Position numbers and translations under genes: made by a program. From positions 1 to 51,728 of the forward strand of contig JAOASB010000044.1 in NCBI GenBank assembly GCA_025210375.1: a DNA stretch of 51,728 nt. The letters are read 5' to 3'. Shown here one piece after another: positions 32,996 to 41,245 of the stretch; the stretch's first letter is position 1, and every line of letters starts with the position of its first letter. The DNA comes from Maledivibacter sp. Its GTDB lineage: Bacteria > Bacillota > Clostridia > Peptostreptococcales > Caminicellaceae. The notes under the pieces are model-generated. The model had not been told where the DNA came from. It made no database searches and saw only the letters and a list, made by a program, of their open reading frames with translations.

Positions 32996-34321
32996 ATGGA
33001 TCTATTTGAAATTCAAAGAAAAGAAAGACTAAGAAAGCAATCTCCCTTAGCGGAGCGTTTAAAGCCAAGGACATTGGAGGAATACGTAGGGCAGGAGCAT
33101 ATATTGGCACCGGGAAAGCTCCTTTGGAGGGCCATCAAGGCAGATAGGATTACTTCAATAATTCTTTATGGGCCTCCGGGTACGGGTAAAACCAGTCTTG
33201 CAAGGATTATTGCAAATACTACTAAATCAAATTTTGTACAGCTCAATGCCGTAACCTCAGGGGTTAAGGATTTAAAGGAAGTAGTAAAGGAAGCCAAAAA
33301 TCAACTTGGAATGTACAATAAAAGAACTATACTATTTTTAGATGAGATTCACAGATTCAATAAGGCACAACAGGATGGTCTATTGCCTTCGGTAGAAAAT
33401 GGAACCCTCATATTAATAGGTGCCACTACTGAAAATCCATTTTTTCAAGTAAATAATGCTTTGATTTCAAGGTCAATGTTATTTAAATTGGAGCCTTTAA
33501 ATGAAGAACATATAAAAAAAATAGTTAAGACAGCAACAGAGGATAGGGAAAGAGGGCTTGGTTCATACAATATTGATTTACATGAGGAAGCAGCAGATTT
33601 TCTAGCAAATGTAGCTGGAGGAGATGCTAGGAGGGCTTTAAATGCCTTGGAGCTGGCAGCCTTAACCACAGAAAAGGATGAAAAGGAAAGAATAGATATA
33701 GATCTGGAAGTAATTAAGGAATGTATGCAGAAAAAGCCCATTAATTATGATAAAGATGGGGACTATCACTACGATGTGATCTCAGCCTTTATTAAAAGCA
33801 TGAGGGGATCAGATCCCGACGCGGTACTACACTATCTAGCCAGAATGCTTTATGCAGGAGAAGATCCTGTATTTATCGCAAGGCGGATAGTAATATCGGC
33901 CTCGGAGGATGTAGGAAATGCCAATCCCAACGCCTTGGTAGTAGCCAATAATGCTGCCCAAGCAGTTCAGTTCATTGGAATGCCCGAGGCTAGAATAATA
34001 TTGGCACAAGCGGCTATATATGTGGCTGTTTCTGCAAAAAGTAATAGAAGCTATGTGGGTATTAATAATGCATTAAATGATATCGAAAAAAAGAAAATTG
34101 GACAGATTCCCATGCATTTAAGGGATAATAGCTATAAAGGGGCAAAAAAATTAAATCATGGATTAGGATATTTATATCCCCATGATTATCCTAATAATTA
34201 TGTAAAGCAGCAGTATCTTTCCGATGAACTGGTTGGGACAATATACTACAATCCAAGTGATAATGGACAAGAGAAAAGAATAAAAGAAAAGTTGAAGATA
34301 TTGAGAAAAGAAAATAAATAG
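32996..34321 (+). CDS. rarA: Replication-associated recombination protein A (RarA/MgsA) AAA+ ATPase
   Basis: The 441-residue clamp-loader-like ATPase has Walker A GPPGTGKTSLARI, Walker B ILFLDEIHRFNKAQQD, the sensor GATTENPFFQVNNALISRS and the RarA C-terminal tetramerisation domain (YHYDVISAFIKSMRGSDPDA and following). RarA acts at stalled replication forks. It begins about 110 bases after ilvC with AAAGG before tandem ATGs (32993, 32996); I take the second (MDLFEIQRKER) for spacing. A weak promoter-like TTTACT/TACAAT precedes it, so it need not depend on the leuA promoter. Confidence 0.93.
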   Translation: MDLFEIQRKERLRKQSPLAERLKPRTLEEYVGQEHILAPGKLLWRAIKADRITSIILYGPPGTGKTSLARIIANTTKSNFVQLNAVTSGVKDLKEVVKEAKNQLGMYNKRTILFLDEIHRFNKAQQDGLLPSVENGTLILIGATTENPFFQVNNALISRSMLFKLEPLNEEHIKKIVKTATEDRERGLGSYNIDLHEEAADFLANVAGGDARRALNALELAALTTEKDEKERIDIDLEVIKECMQKKPINYDKDGDYHYDVISAFIKSMRGSDPDAVLHYLARMLYAGEDPVFIARRIVISASEDVGNANPNALVVANNAAQAVQFIGMPEARIILAQAAIYVAVSAKSNRSYVGINNALNDIEKKKIGQIPMHLRDNSYKGAKKLNHGLGYLYPHDYPNNYVKQQYLSDELVGTIYYNPSDNGQEKRIKEKLKILRKENK

Positions 34322-34348
34322 CTTGAATTTGAGCCAATCTATATTATG

Positions 34349-34445
34349 TATATTCCAGTTAAACAATTAATTTATACACATCAAAAATCCCTAAAAACAT
34401 CGGATATTTTGATATGCATAAATTAAGTTTAACTTTGGGAAATCT
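34349..34445. repeat. ~97-bp palindromic repeat (family 1), copy D
   Basis: Starts GTATATTCCAG and ends GGGAAATCT; very similar to copy A (12590-12687). It lies 27 bases after the rarA stop in the rarA-ilvA gap. Confidence 0.7.
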
Positions 34446-34492
34446 ATACTATTGAATTTTCAATATAGTATTTTAGAAAAAATATAGTTTCC

Positions 34493-34520
34493 ATGGGAAG
34501 CCACATATGTGGCTTCCCAT
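34493..34520. terminator. Perfect 28-bp palindrome between rarA and ilvA
   Basis: ATGGGAAGCCACAT and ATGTGGCTTCCCAT are exact complements. Downstream of ilvA on the minus strand the hairpin is followed by a fairly T-rich stretch, so it is probably the ilvA terminator. Plus-strand termination is less clear. Confidence 0.6.
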
Positions 34521-34527
34521 AATCAAA

Positions 34528-35772
34528 TTAATAAATCTTATCCACTTCATAACCATAGTTTTCAAGATTATCAATAATCTGATTTATATGCTTGTGTCCA
34601 TTTGTTTCTACGGTTATTTCAAGAAGTGCATATTTAATTCTATCCAGGGCCTTAAATTGGTTATGATCAAGCTTGATGACATTGGCACCTAGGTCTGCAA
34701 GAATTTGTGAAATTTTTAAAAGCTCTCCAGGGGTGTCGGGAAGCTTAACTGAAAAACAGAACATCCTTCCCCTAGAAACGAGGCCATGATTTAGTAATGA
34801 TGATATGGTCACAACATCTATATTACCACCGCTCACCACGGAAACTACCTTCTTATTTTTTTCCTTAAGTTTCTTTAAAGCTGCAAGGGACAATACTCCA
34901 GCAGGTTCAGCAACGAGTTTATGTCTTTCTAGGAGTACGAGCAATGCTTCCATCAAATCGAAATCTGAAACCGTAATGATCTCATCCACATAATCCTTGA
35001 TTATGGAAAATGGGATATCCCCCGGCTTCTTTACTGCTACCCCATCGGCAATAGTTTCTAGGGTATCAAGACAAATCAGTCTATTACTTTTAACTGAAAG
35101 CTTCATAGCATTTGCACCTTCAGGTTCAACACCTATAACTTTTATATTGGGGTTGATGGATTTAGCCGCAACTGCAATACCACTTATAAGTCCACCACCA
35201 CCTATGGGTGCTAGTATAATATCCACATCCTTTAGCTCTTCGGTGATCTCAAGTCCGATGGTTCCTTGACCCGCAATTATATCTAGGTCATTAAATGGAT
35301 GGATAAAGGTATAACCCATCTTTTTCTGTAGCCGCAGGGCTTCATTATATGCCGCATCATAGTTTTCCCCAGCAATAACCACATTTGCCCCATATTTTTT
35401 AGTGGCTTCGATCTTTATTAGGGGAGTTGTCTTAGGCATTACAATGGTGGCTTCTGCTCCTAGAAGCTGTGCAGCGTAGGCAACACCTTGGGCATGATTG
35501 CCCGCCGATGAAGCTATAAGCCCCCTTCTTTTTTCTTCATCAGTTAGCTTACTGATTTTATTGTAGGCTCCCCTTAGCTTATATGCTCCAGTGATTTGAA
35601 GATTTTCTGGCTTTATATATATTTCATTTTCCGATTCACTACTAAAAATGGGACTATATATTAGCTGAGTTTTATTGCATACCTCTCTTAACCTATCATT
35701 GGCCTCTTGGATATCCCATAATTGTAACAGGGGATTATCATATTTTAGTGCATAATTAGTACCTGTTTCCAT
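34528..35772 (-). CDS. ilvA: Threonine ammonia-lyase with ACT domain
   Basis: The 414-residue PLP enzyme converts threonine to 2-oxobutyrate. The PLP lysine is in ITGAYKLRGAYNKI, with SSAGNHAQGVAYAAQLLGAE and the glycine-rich APIGGGGLISGIAVAAK. A C-terminal ACT domain (about 335-414: FSVKLPDTPGELLKISQIL) suggests allosteric control. The isoleucine T-box in front supports a biosynthetic rather than catabolic role. Together with cimA this gives two routes to 2-oxobutyrate. AGGAGG precedes the ATG. Confidence 0.95.
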   Translation of the reverse strand: METGTNYALKYDNPLLQLWDIQEANDRLREVCNKTQLIYSPIFSSESENEIYIKPENLQITGAYKLRGAYNKISKLTDEEKRRGLIASSAGNHAQGVAYAAQLLGAEATIVMPKTTPLIKIEATKKYGANVVIAGENYDAAYNEALRLQKKMGYTFIHPFNDLDIIAGQGTIGLEITEELKDVDIILAPIGGGGLISGIAVAAKSINPNIKVIGVEPEGANAMKLSVKSNRLICLDTLETIADGVAVKKPGDIPFSIIKDYVDEIITVSDFDLMEALLVLLERHKLVAEPAGVLSLAALKKLKEKNKKVVSVVSGGNIDVVTISSLLNHGLVSRGRMFCFSVKLPDTPGELLKISQILADLGANVIKLDHNQFKALDRIKYALLEITVETNGHKHINQIIDNLENYGYEVDKIY

Positions 35773-35828
35773 ACTTATTCCTCCTAATCTTTATATTAAA
35801 ATGTCTTACATCTCGAATTTATAGCAAT

Positions 35829-36105
35829 AAAAAACGCCCATGAAGAATCTTCTTCAAGGACGAGTTTATTCCCGTGGTACCACCTTAATTGTATCTAAAT
35901 AAATAGATACCTCTCTTTCAGTTCCAACAAACCTAAGCCTTTAACGGGGCTAGTCGTTATCCTTTACAACGGGTTATTCCCATAATAAAGCTTTCAAGGA
36001 TACTGCTCGGGAGTGATCTGTATTTTATGGATAGTATCGGGTTCCAGCAATTACCGACTCTCTGTAACTATAGTGTATAAAATACCATTCTCCGTCCTAG
36101 CGTTT
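35829..36105 (-). promoter_or_regulatory. T-box leader, isoleucine specifier, before ilvA
   Basis: On the minus strand: AGAGAGTCGGTAATTGCTGG, specifier ATC (36015-36017) before ACTCCCGAG, T-box AAGGTGGTACCACGGG, and a terminator hairpin (CGTCCTTGAAGA / TCTTCATGGGCG) with TTTTTT. It is closely related to the cimA leader, so the two probably arose by duplication. Confidence 0.93.
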
Positions 36106-36136
36106 AAATATTTATTGTATATTATAATTATTCGAA

Positions 36137-36165
36137 ATTATAACATTGTTCTAAAATTTTGTCAA
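36137..36165 (-). promoter_or_regulatory. Consensus sigma-A promoter of ilvA
   Basis: On the minus strand TTGACA (36160-36165), 17 bases, TATAAT (36137-36142). Confidence 0.85.
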
Positions 36166-36176
36166 CAAAAAATATT

Positions 36177-36206
36177 TTGACAATTGCACAAAAAATGTAA
36201 TAATAT
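36177..36206 (+). promoter_or_regulatory. Sigma-A promoter of the AraC-type regulator
   Basis: TTGACA (36177-36182), 18 bases, TAATAT (36201-36206). It is divergent from the ilvA promoter, with the two -35 boxes 11 bases apart. Confidence 0.6.
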
Positions 36207-36249
36207 ATATAAAGATTAGATTGCATATTTATCTGTTGGAGAGGTTTTT

Positions 36250-37128
36250 ATGAAAGAAAATAATGATATATTAAAAATTAAAAGAGGGTATCTTAAAAGA
36301 GATTTTGAGTATTTTCATTTAAAGGATAGGATGGATTTGAATTTTGAATCCCATTACCATGATTTTAATAAGATAATTATTTTTATCTCTGGGAATGTAA
36401 CCTATTTAATTGAGGGTAAAGCCTATAAATTAAAACCCTGGGACATACTATTGGTAAGCAGCAACGAGATACATAAACCCGTAATAGATTCCAGTGAAAC
36501 ATATGAGCGTATAATAATTTGGATAAACCCCGTATTTATCACTAAGCACAATAGCAAGGAATGTAATCTGCTCACCTGTTTTGAAATGACTTCTAGGCAA
36601 AGTCTTAATTTAATGAGACTGGATGGTGAGTTTCTTATCACTATAAAAAATATACTGGCCCAGTTAAATGATGCATGGAATAGTAATGAGTTTGGAGGCA
36701 AAATACTTAAGAATTCTTTGCTTTTACAGCTCATAGTGTATTTAAATAGAATGTTTTTGGGGGATAAAAACAATAGGGAACTAGGTGATATCCAATATGA
36801 TGAAAACATTAGTAGGATTATAAATTATATAAATGAAAATCTTAGCGGGGACTTAACCATAGATGGACTTTCTTCTAGGTTTTATATTAGTAAATATTAT
36901 CTTATGCATAGATTTAAAAATCAGACTGGCTATACAGTCCACAGCTATATATTGCAAAAAAGGCTCATAATGGCCAATGCATTGATCAAGAAGGGTAATT
37001 CAATAAATGATGTATATCTAGAATGCGGATTTGGAGATTATTCCAATTTCATAAGGGCATTTAAAAAAATGTTTGGGCTTCCACCTAAGAAGTACTATAA
37101 GGCGTTATTAGAACTGGAAAATGAATAA
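36250..37128 (+). CDS. AraC family transcriptional regulator
   Basis: The 292-residue protein has an N-terminal cupin-like effector domain (SHYHDFNKIIIFISGNVTYL, PWDILLVSSNEIHKPV). The C-terminal AraC double helix-turn-helix (about 195-288) contains LTIDGLSSRFYISKYYLMHR and DVYLECGFGDYSNFIRAFKK, ending FGLPPKKYYK. Cupin-AraC proteins usually respond to sugars or other small metabolites. No neighbouring gene is an obvious target. The promoter is adjacent to that of ilvA, so regulation of ilvA is possible but not shown. GGAGAGG precedes the ATG. Confidence 0.9.
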   Translation: MKENNDILKIKRGYLKRDFEYFHLKDRMDLNFESHYHDFNKIIIFISGNVTYLIEGKAYKLKPWDILLVSSNEIHKPVIDSSETYERIIIWINPVFITKHNSKECNLLTCFEMTSRQSLNLMRLDGEFLITIKNILAQLNDAWNSNEFGGKILKNSLLLQLIVYLNRMFLGDKNNRELGDIQYDENISRIINYINENLSGDLTIDGLSSRFYISKYYLMHRFKNQTGYTVHSYILQKRLIMANALIKKGNSINDVYLECGFGDYSNFIRAFKKMFGLPPKKYYKALLELENE

Positions 37129-37144
37129 TGTTTTAAGGTAAATC

Positions 37145-37180
37145 AAAATAGCCTGTAATTTAATTAACAGGCTATTTTAT
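37145..37180. terminator. Bidirectional terminator between araC-type gene and phospholipase-like gene
   Basis: AAAATAGCCTGT and ACAGGCTATTTT pair exactly around a 10-base loop and are A/T-flanked on both sides, fitting the two convergent genes. Confidence 0.8.
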
Positions 37181-37220
37181 ATACATATGAATATTGTAAG
37201 GACACATATGTCTTTTCTTA

Positions 37221-38093
37221 TCAATTCGTAGGTCTCCCAGAAAAGGATATGTCATGGAGGGCTTCTTCTATGGAGCTTTTTTCTATTTCGTCCTTTAAAT
37301 ATGCAGTAATAAGGTTTATGAGCTTAACGCCTTCACATACTGCTTTTTTCAATGTATTGTCAAATTCTAAAAACTCTTCATTACTTAAGACACTATTATC
37401 TACCTCGGTGGGATAAACGCATATGGAAATATCTATAGGCATTATGACATTCAGCATATTAAGGCAGAACCTTTTACCACCCCTAGGGGAATAGAATATA
37501 TCAAAAACTTTTTTATAATCATTGTAAGAATCATTTATTGTATCCGTTTCTAGCTTTACTCCGAAAACCTTAGGGACAATGTTCTTATAGTATTCTACAA
37601 CCCCATGGGGTAGTTCTTTTCCTATATCTATTTTTGACGATGGGGATAATAGATGAACTTTTTGATTCCAGTATTTCTTTATAAAATATGTATCAAGCTT
37701 CATTTCAAAAAGCTTATGCTCATCGGAGGTCGTTGTTCGTGCATAGATAAATGGATGCTCATTTTTATCAACCACGTAATGGACTATAAAGCCTAAAAAG
37801 TAGGTAGCTAAGTCTTTAAAATCCTTATTTTTTTGGTTTTGTACTTTTTTAAGATAATCAATACTCTCTAAAAGCAATGTTTTTGTGCGGGTTTCATGGA
37901 GCATTGTTCCAATCTTAGGCCCACGTTTATTCTTTATCCAGGGAAAGAAATCATTATAAAAAAATGGGTCAGGCCCCTGGCAGCCTAGATTAAAGGTTTC
38001 TCTATTATTTTCAAGCATATTCTTCCAGTGGGAATCCCCTAAATCCTTTAGGACTAATTCCCCACCAAGAACATGAATCCAAAAATCAGGCAT
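37221..38093 (-). CDS. Zinc-dependent phospholipase C-like protein
   Basis: The 290-residue protein begins MPDFWIHVLGGELVLKDL and contains NLGCQGPDPFFYNDFFPW, KIGTMLHETRTKTLLLE and FLGFIVHYVVDKNEHPFIYA. This is the spacing of Trp, His and Asp metal ligands seen in the zinc-dependent phospholipase C / S1-P1 nuclease fold (PF00882-type) of Clostridia. No signal peptide is present, so it is probably cytoplasmic rather than a toxin. The substrate is unknown. It is transcribed toward the AraC gene and shares a terminator with it. Confidence 0.8.
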   Translation of the reverse strand: MPDFWIHVLGGELVLKDLGDSHWKNMLENNRETFNLGCQGPDPFFYNDFFPWIKNKRGPKIGTMLHETRTKTLLLESIDYLKKVQNQKNKDFKDLATYFLGFIVHYVVDKNEHPFIYARTTTSDEHKLFEMKLDTYFIKKYWNQKVHLLSPSSKIDIGKELPHGVVEYYKNIVPKVFGVKLETDTINDSYNDYKKVFDIFYSPRGGKRFCLNMLNVIMPIDISICVYPTEVDNSVLSNEEFLEFDNTLKKAVCEGVKLINLITAYLKDEIEKSSIEEALHDISFSGRPTN

Positions 38094-38172
38094 ACTATCG
38101 TCTCCTTATTAATATTAGAAGTCTATAACTGGATTATATTTCAAAAACCAGTAGGGTACAAGAGTTTTATTA

Positions 38173-38263
38173 AAGATATAGCATATTTGGTGGTATGTCT
38201 TCGCAGATTCTAAAACTACGTATAGTAGATGTTTTTTAAAGAAGGTAATTATGCAATTTGCTC
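38173..38263. mobile_element. MITE-like element (family 2), left-truncated
   Basis: AAGATATAGCATATTTGGTG at the left and AATTATGCAATTTGCTC at the right. It matches the complement of the two halves of 12551-12806 without the inserted repeat, so it shows the uninterrupted form of that part. It lies just upstream of the sigma-54 promoter. Confidence 0.6.
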
Positions 38264-38296
38264 GATAAACAATTTTTATGAAAGGTTATGCACTAA

Positions 38297-38312
38297 TTGG
38301 CATAAATATTGC
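38297..38312 (+). promoter_or_regulatory. Sigma-54 (-24/-12) promoter of the PTS operon
   Basis: TTGGCATAAATATTGC: GG at 38299-38300 and GC at 38311-38312 have the exact 12-base spacing of sigma-54 promoters (consensus TGGCAC-N5-TTGC). A LevR-like sigma-54 activator gene is located downstream at 42240. Confidence 0.8.
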
Positions 38313-38460
38313 TAAATATATTTGTATTGATGCTCACAAAAATAAGTATATCAATACTTATTTTTATGGGGATTCCAGTGTAAGCATTGTAAACCCTATA
38401 TAATTAAAAACTCTCACAGTGGCATCATATTTAATACAAAAAATAATAGAGGTGGTAAAA

Positions 38461-38934
38461 ATGAATACAGATAATGAAAATATTTTATTGCATCCAGAAT
38501 TGATTTATTTTGATGTAGAGGCAGAAGATAATGAAGACTTGATAGCAAAATTAGCGTCATCTTTAGAAAAAGAGGGATATGTAAAGGAAACTTATAGAGG
38601 GGCTGTAATAGAGAGGGAAAAAAATTATCCCACAGGATTAAGAACAAATGGAGTCCATGTTGCAATACCACATACAGATTCAAATCATGTAAACAAAACC
38701 GCAATTGTTGTGGCAAATCTAAAAAAAGCAATTAAATTTAAGGAAATGGGATTAAACACTGGAGAAGTAGATGCAGAATTAGTATTCCTATTGGCAGTAA
38801 AAAACCCTAAAAATCAAGTTGATACTTTAAGTAAATTGATGGCGGTATTTTCTGATGGTGAGAAATTATTAAAGATAAAGAACTCTGAAGAAAAAAGGGA
38901 AATAATTGATATACTAGGTAAAGAACTCGCGTAG
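38461..38934 (+). CDS. PTS galactitol-family IIA component
   Basis: The 157-residue protein has the fructose/mannitol/galactitol IIA fold with active-site His71 in VHVAIPHTDSNHV. It accepts phosphate from HPr and passes it to IIB. AGAGGTGG precedes the ATG at 38461; in-frame codons further upstream are leader. It is the first gene behind the sigma-54 promoter, followed by HPr, IIB, IIC and an aldolase. Confidence 0.92.
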   Translation: MNTDNENILLHPELIYFDVEAEDNEDLIAKLASSLEKEGYVKETYRGAVIEREKNYPTGLRTNGVHVAIPHTDSNHVNKTAIVVANLKKAIKFKEMGLNTGEVDAELVFLLAVKNPKNQVDTLSKLMAVFSDGEKLLKIKNSEEKREIIDILGKELA

Positions 38935-39009
38935 ACAGATATAATGGGATGATATTTTGTGTATCAATAGATTTTACTAGAAACGATTTATTAGATAGGA
39001 GGAAAAATA

Positions 39010-39273
39010 ATGTATAGTAAATCAGCAACCATATTAAATGAAGCAGGATTACATGCCCGTCCAGCATCTGTATTGGTACAGGCAGCTAATAAATTTAAAT
39101 CAGAGATTTCAATAAAGGTCAACGATAAAACTATGAATGCAAAAAGTATTATGGCGATATTAGCTGGAAGTATTTCCTGTGGAAGTCAAGTTGATATTGT
39201 TGGAGATGGTGAGGACGAAGGGGAAGCAGTGGACAGTATCATATCCTTAATAGAGAATAAATTTGGGGAATAG
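39010..39273 (+). CDS. HPr-like phosphocarrier protein
   Basis: The 87-residue protein has the phosphorylated His15 (NEAGLHARPAS) and the regulatory Ser46 (MNAKSIMAILA) expected of Gram-positive HPr. It transfers phosphate from Enzyme I to IIA. Its place inside a dedicated PTS operon suggests a specialised HPr. Ser46 means it could also be modified by HPr kinase and join catabolite repression. AGGAGG precedes the ATG. Confidence 0.93.
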   Translation: MYSKSATILNEAGLHARPASVLVQAANKFKSEISIKVNDKTMNAKSIMAILAGSISCGSQVDIVGDGEDEGEAVDSIISLIENKFGE

Positions 39274-39401
39274 ATAAGGGATAATATATGGTAAAGATTA
39301 GACCCAATATAAAAAATATGCATAAATTCAAGAAAAATCATAGTGCATAAAAAGCAATTGAAAAATCATTATAGTACATGGTTTTAAGGGGAATGCACTA
39401 G

Positions 39402-39417
39402 ATGGCATCATATTTGC
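39402..39417 (+). promoter_or_regulatory. Second sigma-54 promoter, before PTS IIB
   Basis: ATGGCATCATATTTGC: GG at 39404-39405 and GC at 39416-39417, again 12 bases apart. The preceding ATGCACTA also occurs before the first promoter (38289-38296), so the two look related by duplication. Confidence 0.75.
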
Positions 39418-39468
39418 TTAAGATACATAGTAGTACAGATTAAATTTTAGAAATAGGAGGAATGTAAA

Positions 39469-39744
39469 ATGAAAAAAATTATCGTTGCATGTGGATCAGG
39501 GGTAGCTACTTCCCAGACAGTAGCATCAAAAATCAGTAGTTTATGCGAAAATGAGGGACTAGATGTAAGTGTTGAAGCAGTAGATATAAAATCATTAGAA
39601 TCAATCATTGATCAATGTGATGTGTATGTGGCAATTACAGCTGTTACAAAGGATTATGGAAAGCCAGTAGTTAATGGAATACCATTCTTGACAAGTGTTG
39701 GAATGGAAGCGGAATTTGCAAAAATAAAAGAATTACTTAAATAG
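39469..39744 (+). CDS. PTS galactitol-family IIB component
   Basis: The 91-residue protein has the phosphocysteine loop ACGSGVATSQ with Cys8 and a GatB-like fold. It phosphorylates the sugar during passage through IIC. A second sigma-54 promoter lies in the 195-base gap after HPr. AGGAGG precedes the ATG. Confidence 0.92.
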   Translation: MKKIIVACGSGVATSQTVASKISSLCENEGLDVSVEAVDIKSLESIIDQCDVYVAITAVTKDYGKPVVNGIPFLTSVGMEAEFAKIKELLK

Positions 39745-39799
39745 GATTTTAAAATCCTATTTGGCATCAAGTTATTTATGGTGTAATTATGCAATTATG

Positions 39800-39832
39800 G
39801 ATAAACAACATTAAATCTTAAAGTTGTTTATC
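39800..39832 (+). other. 5'-UTR hairpin, copy 2 of a recurring structure
   Basis: GATAAACAAC and GTTGTTTATC enclose a 13-base loop (ATTAAATCTTAAA). The same structure is at 4386-4424 (loop ATTAACACTTAAA) with a T-A pair where this has C-G. It ends 37 bases before the IIC start. Upstream sequence GTAATTATGCAATTAT also resembles the family 2 repeat end. Confidence 0.55.
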
Positions 39833-39869
39833 TCTAATATTAGGTTAATAAATACAAGGAGGAGATACT

Positions 39870-41222
39870 ATGAGTGGAATTATTCATTATATCCTAGATT
39901 TAGGAGCAGGCATATTTTTACCGATTGTAATGATCATATTGGGTGTAATCATGGGCATGAAGTTTAAAAAAGCGTTTTCTTCTGGATTGACATTAGGGAT
40001 TGCATTCACGGGTATGGGTGTTATCTTAGGATTTATGTTTGGAGCAATATCACCGGTAGCAACTGAATTTGTAAAGAATACGGGGATTGAACTTAGCACA
40101 ATTGATGTGGGCTGGTCTCCATTAGCGGCAATTGCATGGGCATGGCCATATGCTCTAGCTTTATTCCCATTACAAATTGGAATTAATATCTTAATGCTTG
40201 CATTTGGATGGACTAATATTTTAAATGTAGATTTATGGAATGTATGGAGTAAAATCTTGACTGCTGTAATCGTTGCCGCTGTTACAGGAAGTATCCCGGC
40301 AGCCTTTGTAATCGCAACTATTCAGATTATTGTTGAACTAAAAAGTGGAGATTTGATACAGAAACCTATTGAAAAAATAACAAAAATACCTGGAGTTACA
40401 TGTACCCATGGTATGATGCTGCAAGGTATTTTAATAGCACCTGTTAATCGCTTACTTGATTATATTCCAGGGTTAAAGAATAAAAAGGTAGATGCTGCGG
40501 CACTTAAAGAAAAAATTGGTATCTTTGGGGAAAATGGAGTTATGGGTTTCATTGTAGGGGGCTTGATTGCACTAGCAGGGGGATATGATATAAAGGGAAT
40601 ATTCACAACTGCTATTCAAGTATCAGCTGCTTTAACTTTATTCCCTATGGTTGCAAAATTATTTATGCAAGCATTGGCACCTATTGCAGATGCTGCTAAT
40701 GAATTTATGAAAAAGAAATTCAAGGACAGAGAGATTTATATTGGATTAGACTGGCCATTCTTAGCGGGAAGTGCTGAAATATGGGTGTGTGCGATTATAT
40801 TAGTACCAATAGAATTAGTAATAGCAGTATTAATGTCTAAAGCTGGATTTAATACGGTATTACCATTAGGTGGAATAATAAATATTTGTTTTACACCAGT
40901 AGCTTTAATAGTAACCGGTGGAGATTTATTAAGAATGATTATATTAGGAACAATTTTCACTCCAGTATATTTAGCAGTAGCTACAAATTTTGCTCCAATG
41001 GTTACTGAACTTGCAAGACAAGTAGGAACAATTGATATTCCAGCGAATCAAACGCTTATCTGGTCAACTTTAGAGGCACCGGCATTCCGTTGGATCATGG
41101 CACAAGCAGCTAATGTTATAAATGGAGAATTCCTAGGGATTATCATATTAGCAGGCTATGCAGCTTTAGCTGTTTGGTATTATAAACATATGACAAAGTT
41201 AAAGGGCGAAGAGTTAGCATAG
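39870..41222 (+). CDS. PTS galactitol-family IIC permease
   Basis: The 450-residue membrane protein has about nine to twelve hydrophobic helices and the EIIC-GAT pattern (ILDLGAGIFLPIVMIILGVI, GMKFKKAFSSGLTLGIAFTG, GWSPLAAIAWAWPYALALFP). It is the sugar channel of the PTS and works with the IIB and IIA encoded upstream. AAGGAGG precedes the ATG; a conserved hairpin lies in the 5' leader. The aldolase gene follows after 23 bases. Confidence 0.93.
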   Translation: MSGIIHYILDLGAGIFLPIVMIILGVIMGMKFKKAFSSGLTLGIAFTGMGVILGFMFGAISPVATEFVKNTGIELSTIDVGWSPLAAIAWAWPYALALFPLQIGINILMLAFGWTNILNVDLWNVWSKILTAVIVAAVTGSIPAAFVIATIQIIVELKSGDLIQKPIEKITKIPGVTCTHGMMLQGILIAPVNRLLDYIPGLKNKKVDAAALKEKIGIFGENGVMGFIVGGLIALAGGYDIKGIFTTAIQVSAALTLFPMVAKLFMQALAPIADAANEFMKKKFKDREIYIGLDWPFLAGSAEIWVCAIILVPIELVIAVLMSKAGFNTVLPLGGIINICFTPVALIVTGGDLLRMIILGTIFTPVYLAVATNFAPMVTELARQVGTIDIPANQTLIWSTLEAPAFRWIMAQAANVINGEFLGIIILAGYAALAVWYYKHMTKLKGEELA

Positions 41223-41245
41223 AATAATGGATTGGAGGATGAATT

